Source of the DNA: a virus
Direction: 5' to 3' (one strand)
IMG/VR virus record: IMGVR_UViG_3300027712_000153
Location: 1 to 23,299 of that record
Length of the DNA: 23,299 nucleotides
The position numbers and the translations under genes were made by a program. Below are positions 7,431 through 14,562 of the stretch, in pieces. Numbering within the stretch: position 1 is the stretch's first letter; the number at the start of each line of letters is the position of its first letter. The notes beneath the pieces are model-generated. The model had not been told where the DNA came from. It saw only the letters and a list, made by a program, of their open reading frames with translations, and did not search any database.

Positions 7431-7910
7431 CTAGTTGATTGTTTCGTTTCCTTCAACAAAGACTCTGTATCTCTTCTCTTCTTCCTCGTCTTTAGGTATT
7501 CTTGCTAAATCTTCTAGCATAGAGATTCTTCTTACTGTTTCTTCTTGCGTAAGATCATCTTCATATTCTAATTCATCTATAGAATCAACAGAACCATCTT
7601 TGTTTTTAGATACAAAAGAAATTCTCTCATGCTCTGCAACAATGCGTTGATAATGAGGAACAAATAGATGATGCAACTTCTTAACGAACATAATGTCTCG
7701 TTTAGCAATTACAAATGTACGATCATCCGAGAATTGACAAAGAGGATGTGCAGTTACATGCTCACGACTTTGTTCAACTATCGGAATAGTTTTTATACAC
7801 ATGGGAGATTCAAGTAGAACATGTTCATCATCTTCTTCTTTGAGCACAGCCATAACCTGCTCTCCCGAAGTGAGTTTCATTACAATATAGAATTCGTTTT
7901 CGTCTAACAT
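7431..7910 (-). CDS. Sm-like (LSm-fold) hypothetical protein
   Basis: A 159-aa protein whose first 35 residues (MKLTSGEQVMAVLKEEDDEH) fit the Sm1 pattern of hydrophobic, Leu, Gly, then a strand and an acidic turn. A second predicted strand region, FVIAKRDIMFVKKLH, could be Sm2. Sm-like proteins of phage origin have been described from marine metagenomes, so an Sm barrel is plausible; RNA binding is not shown. The C-terminal third is highly acidic (DELEYEDDLTQEE, KDEEEEKRY) and likely extended or helical. The ATG at 7910 overlaps the end of uvsW by seven bases, so it belongs to the uvsY-uvsW operon. It is the last gene of that operon. Confidence 0.75.
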   Translation of the reverse strand: MLDENEFYIVMKLTSGEQVMAVLKEEDDEHVLLESPMCIKTIPIVEQSREHVTAHPLCQFSDDRTFVIAKRDIMFVKKLHHLFVPHYQRIVAEHERISFVSKNKDGSVDSIDELEYEDDLTQEETVRRISMLEDLARIPKDEEEEKRYRVFVEGNETIN

Positions 7911-9385
7911 AGATCCACCTCTATTATTTTAACTTTAAATTCTTCTTCAGCGTAAGTTTTATATCTTTCAGCTGCATGATTTAGAGTATGGTTTTTCCAA
8001 GACTTCCAATGTAAATCATCGGCAAGATCAAACAAATTACATTTTGTCTTGCCATCTTTCAATCTCAATCCACGACCAATACTTTGCAAGTTACGAATCT
8101 TGCTCTTTGATGGTGATGCAAAAATGACATTCTCAAGAGAAGGTATATTGATGCCAGTGGAGAATGTACCAAAACTAGCAATAATAATAGCGTCGCTTTC
8201 ACCTTCTGTAATGTGACGAATCGCTTCACGATCTGTTGTATCAGTTCCTCCGTAAACAAAGAACACTTTACGATTTTCGTGTACTTTATCTTTTATTAAT
8301 TCATATAAAATCTTACCATGCTTTTCAACAAACTGGAAAAGCACTAAGGTATTACCCTCACACTTTACTGCAAGATTACGAATAAATTTATTTCGTTTTT
8401 CATTACTCACAAGAAAGTCCATCTCTTCTTGATACGTCTTATTCTTTTGTGTTTTACGAATTTCTTCGTTGTACTTCAACATCACACACATTATATTTAG
8501 GGTAGTCAGTCTTCCTGAGTCCATAAGTGCTTTGGTTGTAGTAACTTTATGCACTGGACCAAACATACCTTCAAGAACTAAACGATGCACTTTCTTATTA
8601 TCAAGTGTTCCTGTTGTTCCGATTCTGTAACGAATCTTGTCCATCTTTTCCATAACTGTTGTTAGGGATTTTGCTTTGAACTGATGTGCTTCATCTCCGA
8701 AGATTACATCGAACTGAGCAAACCAAGATTTAGGTTGTAGGTATACTGACTGCCAAGTTGTAATCAATACATCTTTAGTAAATTCTTTAGTGAATCCTGC
8801 ATAAAGTTTCTGACAAGCACCTGCAGTATTAAAACCATTGGCAGAGGAGTAGTCTTCAAAGTCAGTGTACAACTGCTCAACAAGTGAAGTCGTTGGAACT
8901 ATAATAATACATTTACGATCGTGTGCAATATGCCAACGCATCGTGGTATAAATTATAAATGACTTTCCTGACGCAGTGGGAGATAATAGCAGTGTGCGCT
9001 CTTTATCGAGAGCAGTCTTTACTGCTTCAATTTGATAGTCTCGGATTTCGATTGGTTTACCACGACCATGAGGATTGAGTGACTTGGCATAGTCTTCTAC
9101 AATCTGATGTGTGATATTGTTTTGATGGAATACAGGAGTTACATATTCAATGCCATACCCATTGCGAGTGGCAAACTCTTCAACATATGATACTAGACCA
9201 ACATAAAGAGTTTTTCTAACTTGATCGTATAGACGAACTTTTCCATCCCAGAGTCTTGCTCTGAATTGTGGTGTAAATCTTGCACCTGGATATTCATAGG
9301 TAAAGAAGTCAGCGAGTTCTTGTTCAATAGAACCATCGCTAAAAACTCTAACATAAACTTCGTCTAACTTCTCAATTTTTATCAT
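7904..9385 (-). CDS. uvsW: UvsW DNA/RNA helicase
   Basis: A 493-aa superfamily 2 helicase. The N-terminal region (ARFTPQFRARLWDGKVRLYD) parallels the accessory domain of T4 UvsW. Helicase motifs: RDYQ at 115-118, Walker A SPTASGKS at 135-142, DEAH at 231-234, GTTGTL at 256-261, and QSIGRGLR at 434-441. T4 UvsW unwinds R-loops and branched DNA and drives the switch from origin-dependent to recombination-dependent replication. The start ATG at 9385 is chosen because it overlaps the uvsY stop by one base (TAATG); a longer in-frame ATG nine codons upstream lies inside uvsY. uvsW precedes the Sm-like gene with a seven-base overlap. Confidence 0.95.
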   Translation of the reverse strand: MIKIEKLDEVYVRVFSDGSIEQELADFFTYEYPGARFTPQFRARLWDGKVRLYDQVRKTLYVGLVSYVEEFATRNGYGIEYVTPVFHQNNITHQIVEDYAKSLNPHGRGKPIEIRDYQIEAVKTALDKERTLLLSPTASGKSFIIYTTMRWHIAHDRKCIIIVPTTSLVEQLYTDFEDYSSANGFNTAGACQKLYAGFTKEFTKDVLITTWQSVYLQPKSWFAQFDVIFGDEAHQFKAKSLTTVMEKMDKIRYRIGTTGTLDNKKVHRLVLEGMFGPVHKVTTTKALMDSGRLTTLNIMCVMLKYNEEIRKTQKNKTYQEEMDFLVSNEKRNKFIRNLAVKCEGNTLVLFQFVEKHGKILYELIKDKVHENRKVFFVYGGTDTTDREAIRHITEGESDAIIIASFGTFSTGINIPSLENVIFASPSKSKIRNLQSIGRGLRLKDGKTKCNLFDLADDLHWKSWKNHTLNHAAERYKTYAEEEFKVKIIEVDLC

Positions 9386-9822
9386 TACATACCAGCTAGG
9401 AATTTCTTCCATTCTACTGCAGTCTTAATCTGCCAATCTCTGGCTTTGATTTGACCAAGAACGGATTCAAGAAAATAAATCATTGTTTCAAGATAATCAA
9501 TCTTGACTCTTAAAGTATTTAGTTCGATATCACCTGAGAGGAATTCATCCATCTCATTCTTTAATGGTTTAACACCTTGCCATTGTTCCCAACCAAGAGC
9601 GATTAATTCATCACGAGATAGTTCACCACGATATAAGCGAAACTTATTCTTGCGTAACAAGTTGTAATCTGATTGGAGTTTGGTGTGTTTTAGTTTGACA
9701 TTGACAAGTAGTTTTAAATACTTGGAATGTAACTTGGGAGTAGCTGTGGTTGTTTCACCGAGATAGTTGTCATCTATCTGGCAATCAATTTCCCACGCTT
9801 CTTGCAATTGTTCAATATTCAT
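9385..9822 (-). CDS. uvsY: UvsY recombination mediator protein
   Basis: A 145-aa protein resembling T4 UvsY (137 aa), which loads the UvsX recombinase onto gp32-coated single-stranded DNA. It is mostly helical and charged, with LKLLVNVKLKHTKLQSDYNLL in the centre, and ends in an SVLGQIKARDWQIKTAVEWKKF segment similar to the T4 C-terminus (DAIKSRGFAIKHIQDM). The start MNIEQLQEAWEID at 9822 has GAGG five bases upstream. A longer in-frame ATG at 9849 overlaps the promoter -10 box, so it would not be in the mRNA from that promoter. uvsY leads the uvsY-uvsW-Sm-like operon. Confidence 0.88.
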   Translation of the reverse strand: MNIEQLQEAWEIDCQIDDNYLGETTTATPKLHSKYLKLLVNVKLKHTKLQSDYNLLRKNKFRLYRGELSRDELIALGWEQWQGVKPLKNEMDEFLSGDIELNTLRVKIDYLETMIYFLESVLGQIKARDWQIKTAVEWKKFLAGM

Positions 9823-9839
9823 AATATCCTCACATTTAT

Positions 9840-9862
9840 ATACTGCCATTATACCGCAGTAT
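9840..9862. promoter_or_regulatory. Perfect 7-bp inverted repeat around the uvsY -10 box (candidate operator)
   Basis: ATACTGC and GCAGTAT (9840-9846 and 9856-9862) form a perfect inverted repeat with a nine-base spacer. The spacer holds the TATAAT box of the uvsY promoter. There is no following U-run, so it does not look like a terminator, and its place over the -10 is typical of a repressor site. Protein binding is inference. Confidence 0.45.
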
Positions 9863-9876
9863 TACAAAAAAATCAA
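9848..9876 (-). promoter_or_regulatory. Sigma70-type promoter for uvsY operon
   Basis: Minus strand TTGATT (9876-9871), 17-base spacer, TATAAT (9853-9848). Expected start near 9841, leaving a leader of about 20 bases with GAGG before the uvsY ATG. It marks the boundary between structural genes and the recombination/transcription block. Its spacer does not share the ATGA/TG pattern of the other two promoters. Confidence 0.7.
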
Positions 9877-9883
9877 GTTTGTC

Positions 9884-10417
9884 TTACAAGAATTTATAGT
9901 ATCCGTAGCGGAATGTTGCATTCCCTACTAGGTATTGCACATCTGTATTGGTAGATGCAAACATTAGCGAGTCAATCGTAATTGGAAACATATCGCTAAA
10001 CTGAATTGTTTGGGACACTGAATTGTTGCCAGCTAAAATTTGCAAAGTAGCATCAGAGTAGTTCTTTGCTAACTCAGAATAATTCAAAGTATCATTAGCA
10101 TTAAAATTTATATACTGTTGATATGATTGTGGGAAACCTAAAGCGATAATCCAGTTATAGATTGCTTTGTAGTTTGCCATATCAGAATCAACTAAGAACT
10201 GAACAGTTAGTTGATCGTATGTTAATGTTTCACCTGGAATTGGTTGCACATTAAATGGGTTACCAAATTCTGGAGCACCAAGAGTGATACCTGGAATATT
10301 TACCTGCTGACAAAAGAATGACAGATTAGGTAATTTGGTAATGTTAAACATAAATCCATTAGGTGATAATGGAGTAATGTTATCTGGTAGTGGACAGGAA
10401 ATAGTTGTAGTAGCCAT
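9884..10417 (-). CDS. Tail tube-fold protein (gp19/gp54-like), unassigned
   Basis: A 177-aa protein with the look of a tail tube-type beta protein: SFFCQQVNIPGITLG near residues 33-47, GETLTYDQLTVQFLVDSDM, then a short helix NYKAIYNWIIALG. This pattern is common to T4-like tube and tube-initiator proteins, including gp19 and gp54. It is distinct from the clear gp19 at 16908-17495 and is too short for a full gp54 or gp48, so I do not assign a symbol. It occupies the position of the vertex gene 24 in T4. Likely a virion protein of the tail or baseplate. A GATAAATA box ends five bases before the ATG, and a terminator separates it from gene 23. Confidence 0.72.
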   Translation of the reverse strand: MATTTISCPLPDNITPLSPNGFMFNITKLPNLSFFCQQVNIPGITLGAPEFGNPFNVQPIPGETLTYDQLTVQFLVDSDMANYKAIYNWIIALGFPQSYQQYINFNANDTLNYSELAKNYSDATLQILAGNNSVSQTIQFSDMFPITIDSLMFASTNTDVQYLVGNATFRYGYYKFL

Positions 10418-10422
10418 AAGTT

Positions 10423-10430
10423 TATTTATC
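10423..10430 (-). promoter_or_regulatory. Late promoter box GATAAATA before the tube-like gene
   Basis: An exact GATAAATA on the minus strand, matching the T4-like late -10 element read by gp55. It ends only five bases before the ATG at 10417 and lies just downstream of the gene 23 terminator. Transcription from it would begin at or near the ATG. Confidence 0.5.
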
Positions 10431-10463
10431 CAAATAAAAAAGAGGGATCCGAAGATCCCTCTT
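10431..10463 (-). terminator. Rho-independent terminator after gene 23
   Basis: On the minus strand a perfect 10-bp stem, AAGAGGGATC paired with GATCCCTCTT (10463-10454 and 10449-10440), is closed by a C(UUCG)G tetraloop and continues into a T-rich run down to 10432. This is a textbook intrinsic terminator with the extra-stable loop frequently used in T4. It would stop transcription of the highly expressed capsid gene. Confidence 0.93.
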
Positions 10464-10482
10464 AAAGTACCGCTTCTTAATG

Positions 10483-10507
10483 TCGGCTTAATTCATAACC
10501 AAGCCGA
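10483..10507 (-). other. Hairpin between gene 23 stop and its terminator
   Basis: Minus strand TCGGCTT and AAGCCGA form a perfect 7-bp stem (10507-10501 with 10489-10483) with an 11-base loop, beginning seven bases after the gp23 stop. It lacks a U-run. It may protect the 3' end of the capsid mRNA together with the terminator. Confidence 0.5.
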
Positions 10508-10514
10508 ACCTAGA

Positions 10515-11813
10515 TTACATTAGGTTAGTAACCTTAACACGACGGTAGTAGTAGTTCACGTCAGCTGTCAAGTTGTCTTGACCAGAAGTGCCGTCATCCA
10601 AGTTAACGAATGGGTTAGCAACTAAACCGTAACGAGTCTTGAAACCAATCTTTGGTTGGAAGCTGTTAGGATCAACTGCACGAACCATTTGCAATGGAAC
10701 GTATGGGCAATAGAACAAACCAGCGTCAAAAGCAGATGCGCCTTTGTAACCAACAACGAAGAACTGAGTAGAAGATACGTTTGAAGTATATGGGTCAACA
10801 TACACTTTGTACTTACCATTCAATACACCAGCGAAAGTAGTGGATGTATCATCAACAGTCAAATCATTCTTACCAGTCAAGCCAGAAGAATAATCTAACA
10901 CACCAGCCATTGCTAGGGCAGAAGCCACATCAGCTGAAGTGATGATCACGTTACCACGACCACGACGAGTTTGTTGACCGATAGCATTGGCTTCACGTTC
11001 GATTTGGAACATTAGACCTTTGAACTTCTCAACAGACCAACGACCATTAGAGTCAGTATCTAAGTCGAATGTACCAGCAGTAGTTACACCAACTTGAGCA
11101 CCTGGCTTAGCAGTTTGGTAAATTGTACGGATAACTTCACGGTTGATTTCAGCAAGGATCTCAGTAGAGAGAATGTTGCTTAATTCGCCTTCAGCGTCAA
11201 GACCATGAACAGACTTCATGTCTTGTGCTAATTCGATAGAGTATTCTGCCTTCAAAGCACGAGTCTTTGCAGTTACAGAAGTCTTTTCGATAGAGAAAGC
11301 CATAGCACCGAAAGAACCATCACCAACACCACCTTGACCTAAACGCTCGCCATCAGATGTTGCTAGACCAGTACCAGTAGTTTCAGAACCACCGAAGTCA
11401 TATGCACCAGAGTGAGTACCTGTACCAGCGAAGTCTGTATCAGCTTCGTTGAATAGAGCCTCAGTACCACCTTGAGTAGAGTAGCGTGACTTCATTGCGA
11501 AGATCAAGCCAGTTGGTTGAGTCATTGGTTGTACACCGCAAACATCATAAGCGATCATTTGTGGCATTGCACGACGAACCAAGCTGATCATTACTGGATC
11601 AAACTTAGCGAAACCGCCAGTGTCGCCATAAGAGCCAACAGCGTTAGCTGGAGCAGCTTCGAACAACGCTTCACGTTGCTTAGCCATTTCACGCTCTTGG
11701 TTTTCTAGAAGAACCGCAGTTACTTCTTTACGATAGTTGTCACGAATCTTTGGAGCACTTTCGTGCTCAAGAATCGGAGCCCATTTTTTTACTAAATCTT
11801 GACGAGTAGTCAT
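10515..11813 (-). CDS. 23: gp23 major capsid protein
   Basis: A 432-aa HK97-fold capsid protein of the T4 gp23 family, shorter than T4 gp23 (521 aa). Recognisable blocks include FDPVMISLVRRAMPQMIAYD, GVQPMTQPTGLIFAMKSRY and, near the C-terminus, PKIGFKTRYGLVANPF. The N-terminal about 52 residues are the charged propeptide; LFE/AAP at 50-55 fits the gp21 cleavage rule [LI]-x-E before a small residue, so the mature protein probably begins at A53. It follows scaffold gene 22 by 11 bases with AGGA before the ATG. A hairpin and strong terminator follow. Confidence 0.97.
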   Translation of the reverse strand: MTTRQDLVKKWAPILEHESAPKIRDNYRKEVTAVLLENQEREMAKQREALFEAAPANAVGSYGDTGGFAKFDPVMISLVRRAMPQMIAYDVCGVQPMTQPTGLIFAMKSRYSTQGGTEALFNEADTDFAGTGTHSGAYDFGGSETTGTGLATSDGERLGQGGVGDGSFGAMAFSIEKTSVTAKTRALKAEYSIELAQDMKSVHGLDAEGELSNILSTEILAEINREVIRTIYQTAKPGAQVGVTTAGTFDLDTDSNGRWSVEKFKGLMFQIEREANAIGQQTRRGRGNVIITSADVASALAMAGVLDYSSGLTGKNDLTVDDTSTTFAGVLNGKYKVYVDPYTSNVSSTQFFVVGYKGASAFDAGLFYCPYVPLQMVRAVDPNSFQPKIGFKTRYGLVANPFVNLDDGTSGQDNLTADVNYYYRRVKVTNLM

Positions 11814-11824
11814 TTTGGATTTCC

Positions 11825-12850
11825 TTATTTGTTTAATTTGTTGAGCTGTGCAGCATAAGCAGACATAGCAGGATCAAGTGTTACCTTTTTCTCTTCTGTC
11901 AACGCTTCTACTGGAGCATCAGTAACTACAGATTGAACTGTAGCTGCTTTAGTTGTGAAGTAATTTTCACGGATAGTCTTTACTTTTGTTTCAAAACTTG
12001 CTTGGTCTTCATAAGAGAGTTCTTCAACAAGAGACATAAACTTTTCAGTTTCTGTATCTGTCAAGCCTTCGCTTACAGTCTTAACGATTTCAGCACGATT
12101 GCTTTCAGCAAGAGTCTTGCTTAGTTCAATATTAGCTGCAACTTGTTCGTTAAGTTTTGCTTCCAATTCATCGATTTTAGATTCCATTTCGCCAAGCACA
12201 TCGAATTTCTCTTCAGGAATATCGATATAGTGCTCTTCAAATAAATTCTTCAAACCGCCAATGAAACCTTCAAGAATATCGGATTTCATACCACGCTCTA
12301 GGGCAATTTCATTCTGTGTCATCCACTGCTCGGCAATATAACCGAGGTATCCATCAACTTGCTCAACAATTCCCTCTACATTCTGTGCAACGCTCTCTTG
12401 GAGTTTTGCTTCGAATTCTTCTTCAATACGAGCAACTTCTGACTTAACACGAGTCATAACAGCTGCTTCGAAAATAGTTTCTGCTTTAGCACGGAACTCT
12501 TCAGATAGTTCTTCACCATTCAATAATGCATCAACATCTTCTTTAACGCTAGTGCCTGTGCGAATGACTGCTTGGTCGCCAGCAACTGCTTTAGCAGTAG
12601 CAGGGTTAGATTTCTTAGCAGGTGCATTCTCTGCATCGTTTTGATCTTTTACATCATTGCGATCATTGTCTGCATTTTGTGCTGGGTTGCTAGTTGGTAC
12701 ATTATTAGATGCATCACGGATTGGAGACTGATCACCAGCCTTTGCTCCGTCTTTACCTGAGTCCATACCACCTTCTGTGCCGTGTACTTTGAATTCGTCT
12801 AGTTTCTTAGACTCAGCCAAAATTTCAGCGATTTTTTGTTCGATTGACAT
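11825..12850 (-). CDS. 22: gp22 prohead core scaffold protein
   Basis: A 341-aa acidic, coiled-coil-rich scaffold. The core from about residue 103 parallels T4 gp22: IFEAAVMTRVK, YIAEQWMTQNEIALERGMKSDILEGFIGGLKNLFEEHYIDIPEE. T4 gp22 is about 269 aa; the extra length is mainly a low-complexity Asn/Asp/Ala/Lys segment at about residues 22-101. Several gp21-type cleavage sites are visible (LAE/S at 11-14, IFE/A at 126-129, ILE/G at 192-195, LAE/S at 247-250), fitting its removal during head maturation. It follows protease gene 21 and has GATAAATA upstream and GGAG before the ATG. Confidence 0.95.
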   Translation of the reverse strand: MSIEQKIAEILAESKKLDEFKVHGTEGGMDSGKDGAKAGDQSPIRDASNNVPTSNPAQNADNDRNDVKDQNDAENAPAKKSNPATAKAVAGDQAVIRTGTSVKEDVDALLNGEELSEEFRAKAETIFEAAVMTRVKSEVARIEEEFEAKLQESVAQNVEGIVEQVDGYLGYIAEQWMTQNEIALERGMKSDILEGFIGGLKNLFEEHYIDIPEEKFDVLGEMESKIDELEAKLNEQVAANIELSKTLAESNRAEIVKTVSEGLTDTETEKFMSLVEELSYEDQASFETKVKTIRENYFTTKAATVQSVVTDAPVEALTEEKKVTLDPAMSAYAAQLNKLNK

Positions 12851-12891
12851 CGTTTTCTCCTGTAACTGGATAGTTCTATTAGATTATTTAT

Positions 12892-12899
12892 TATTTATC
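12892..12899 (-). promoter_or_regulatory. Late promoter box GATAAATA for genes 22 and 23
   Basis: Exact GATAAATA on the minus strand overlapping the gp21 stop codon, followed at once by a second ATAAATA. It lies 41 bases before the gp22 ATG, a normal distance for a T4-like late promoter with a leader. Genes 22 and 23 lie between it and the terminator at 10431-10463. Confidence 0.8.
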
Positions 12900-13548
12900 T
12901 GATTTTACTCAGAAACTTTTGGAAAGCATAAATCTTGGCTTCCTCTAGATTTCGTGAAGAAGCCTTGCGAATAGAACGCTTCGCTTCCTCAATATGTTGT
13001 TCCACAAACTTTCCATCAACAAAGACCCACTCTTTTGACTCCATAATACCTCTAACGAACGCATCTGGAGCAGATGGATCGGCAACGATGTCAGCTGCAG
13101 TGGACAGCATAAAATCGTCTTGAACAATTTGAACACCTTCGTTATTTGTTTGAAGGGAACCTAGTGCTCTGCTAGATACTCCAAGGTTTGCACCGCCATC
13201 TAAAAGACCACGTGCAATTTGACCCATTGGGGTTTCTAGAATCTTCGCCTTGCCGATGTAGTTAGTACCTTCTTTGCGTAAACTAACAATCATGTGAGAT
13301 ACACGATCCAAATTAATGGAAGGAGTATCTGGATGACCAAGTTCGCCATAGGCACGATTCTTTTCGACAGATTCTTTAATGTAACGACCTACTTCATTAT
13401 CCATAATTGATTCTGGATACATACGACCATTACGATTTTTCAGTTCAGATTGAAGAAAGATTCCTTCAATAAAATATTCTTTTCCTTTGCCAAGTTTAGA
13501 CTCAACAATGGTATTTGTTTGTTCGAAAACTTCTCTAATTAGTCTCAT
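12895..13548 (-). CDS. 21: gp21 prohead core protease
   Basis: A 217-aa serine protease that matures the prohead by digesting the core and trimming capsid proteins. Residues parallel T4 gp21: YFIEGIFLQSELKNRNGRMYP, catalytic His in GELGHPDTP (H72), nucleophile Ser in GVSSRALGSL (S125 or S126), and DPSAPDAFV. Two consensus cleavage sites near the C-terminus (IEE/A at 186-189, LEE/A at 201-204) suggest self-processing. The ATG is two bases after the stop of the 153-aa gene, with AAGG at good spacing inside that gene's end. Confidence 0.96.
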   Translation of the reverse strand: MRLIREVFEQTNTIVESKLGKGKEYFIEGIFLQSELKNRNGRMYPESIMDNEVGRYIKESVEKNRAYGELGHPDTPSINLDRVSHMIVSLRKEGTNYIGKAKILETPMGQIARGLLDGGANLGVSSRALGSLQTNNEGVQIVQDDFMLSTAADIVADPSAPDAFVRGIMESKEWVFVDGKFVEQHIEEAKRSIRKASSRNLEEAKIYAFQKFLSKIR

Positions 13549-13550
13549 GA

Positions 13551-14012
13551 TTATGCCTTATCTGGAGAACCACTTAATGTGGTAGAAGCACCAACACGAG
13601 TTGGATCGTCATAAGCACCGTAAGTAGCATTCTCAACTTTAGTAGACCAGCCAGCAATTTTACGGAGAACTAGGAAACCAGAAACATCTTTTGCAGCACC
13701 ATTAGTAATAACGATGTCATAAGTATTGTCATTTGTTACTGGAATACCCCATGCATTGAATTCAGCATAAGGAGCATTCTCTGGTGCGCATACAAGCACA
13801 ATTTTACTATTACGAAGAATTGAAACTTTTGAAGCCAGTTCACCAACAATACTGTATTTAACAATATTAACTACAGGTGTATCGCTATTTCTTGCTTGAG
13901 TAGTAGCAGTTAAGTTGGCAATAGTAATAGTGCCAGACTCTGCTAAGGAAGATGTGAAGTGAATCACAGTTTCCTGATTGGTATTCTTTAATGTCGTGAT
14001 AGTCATCGCCAT
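13551..14012 (-). CDS. 153-aa hypothetical, probable head-associated beta protein
   Basis: I do not recognise a named family. The protein is rich in Thr, Ser and Val with alternating hydrophobic residues (TITIANLTATTQ, VNIVKYSIVGEL, SKIVLVCAPEN), which suggests a beta sandwich. It sits between the core proteins and the gp21 protease, starts one base after the stop of the 182-aa gene, and has GAGGA at good spacing. A second ATG two codons in is possible. A capsid decoration or minor structural role is plausible from position and composition, but that is inference. Confidence 0.8.
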   Translation of the reverse strand: MAMTITTLKNTNQETVIHFTSSLAESGTITIANLTATTQARNSDTPVVNIVKYSIVGELASKVSILRNSKIVLVCAPENAPYAEFNAWGIPVTNDNTYDIVITNGAAKDVSGFLVLRKIAGWSTKVENATYGAYDDPTRVGASTTLSGSPDKA

Positions 14013-14013
14013 C

Positions 14014-14562
14014 TTATTGTTCCTCTAATTTTGTAAGCACATGAAAGAAGTTCTCTTTTGACTCTCTCATATACTCAATAATTTCTGTTTGATTATCTAA
14101 TAAGTTATTTAGGCGCACTTGGGTACGCTCGTCAATAGTTACAATTGACTCATCATTAAGAACATAGTGCAATTTACCCTCAACCAATCTGTCCAGTTTA
14201 TTAAGAGAACGAATACCTTGAACAACTGGGTCTACACTAAACATGTGAGAAGAAGCAAGTTTTATATAATTTTCGATTAATGTATCGGTAACTTTAATAT
14301 CGTGATATTCTTTAATAATATTTGCGACAGTATGTTCTGATAGTTCCTCGTATAAGTCTTTTGATACTTGTTCTTCTAACTGATGTGAAATATAGTCTTG
14401 TTTAATGTATTGTCTTGCTTCTTCTAAACTCGTAAATTCTGTTTCAATACCATTTATCAAAACCTTACCATCTTCAGTTCTTTCGATTAACTGAAGATAG
14501 GATCTGACGCTTTCAACGACATCAGATCGTTTTAGAGATTTTGTAAATTCGTAGTAACGCAT
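14014..14562 (-). CDS. 182-aa hypothetical protein in the prohead core region (gene 68 position)
   Basis: A charged, mainly helical protein with no family I recognise. The start MRYYEFTKSL at 14562 overlaps the stop of the His-rich gene by one base (TAATG), preferred over a TTG six codons upstream. Between the gp67-like gene and gene 21, T4 encodes gp68, another core protein; sequence identity with gp68 is not evident to me. Two sites match the gp21 cleavage rule (LEE/A at 46-49, LVE/G at 126-129), which would fit a core component digested during maturation. Confidence 0.8.
   Translation of the reverse strand: MRYYEFTKSLKRSDVVESVRSYLQLIERTEDGKVLINGIETEFTSLEEARQYIKQDYISHQLEEQVSKDLYEELSEHTVANIIKEYHDIKVTDTLIENYIKLASSHMFSVDPVVQGIRSLNKLDRLVEGKLHYVLNDESIVTIDERTQVRLNNLLDNQTEIIEYMRESKENFFHVLTKLEEQ

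Noticed and set aside
9823-9849. Longer uvsY start at 9849
   Set aside because: That ATG overlaps the -10 box of the uvsY promoter and lacks a ribosome site; the ATG at 9822 has GAGG at proper spacing.
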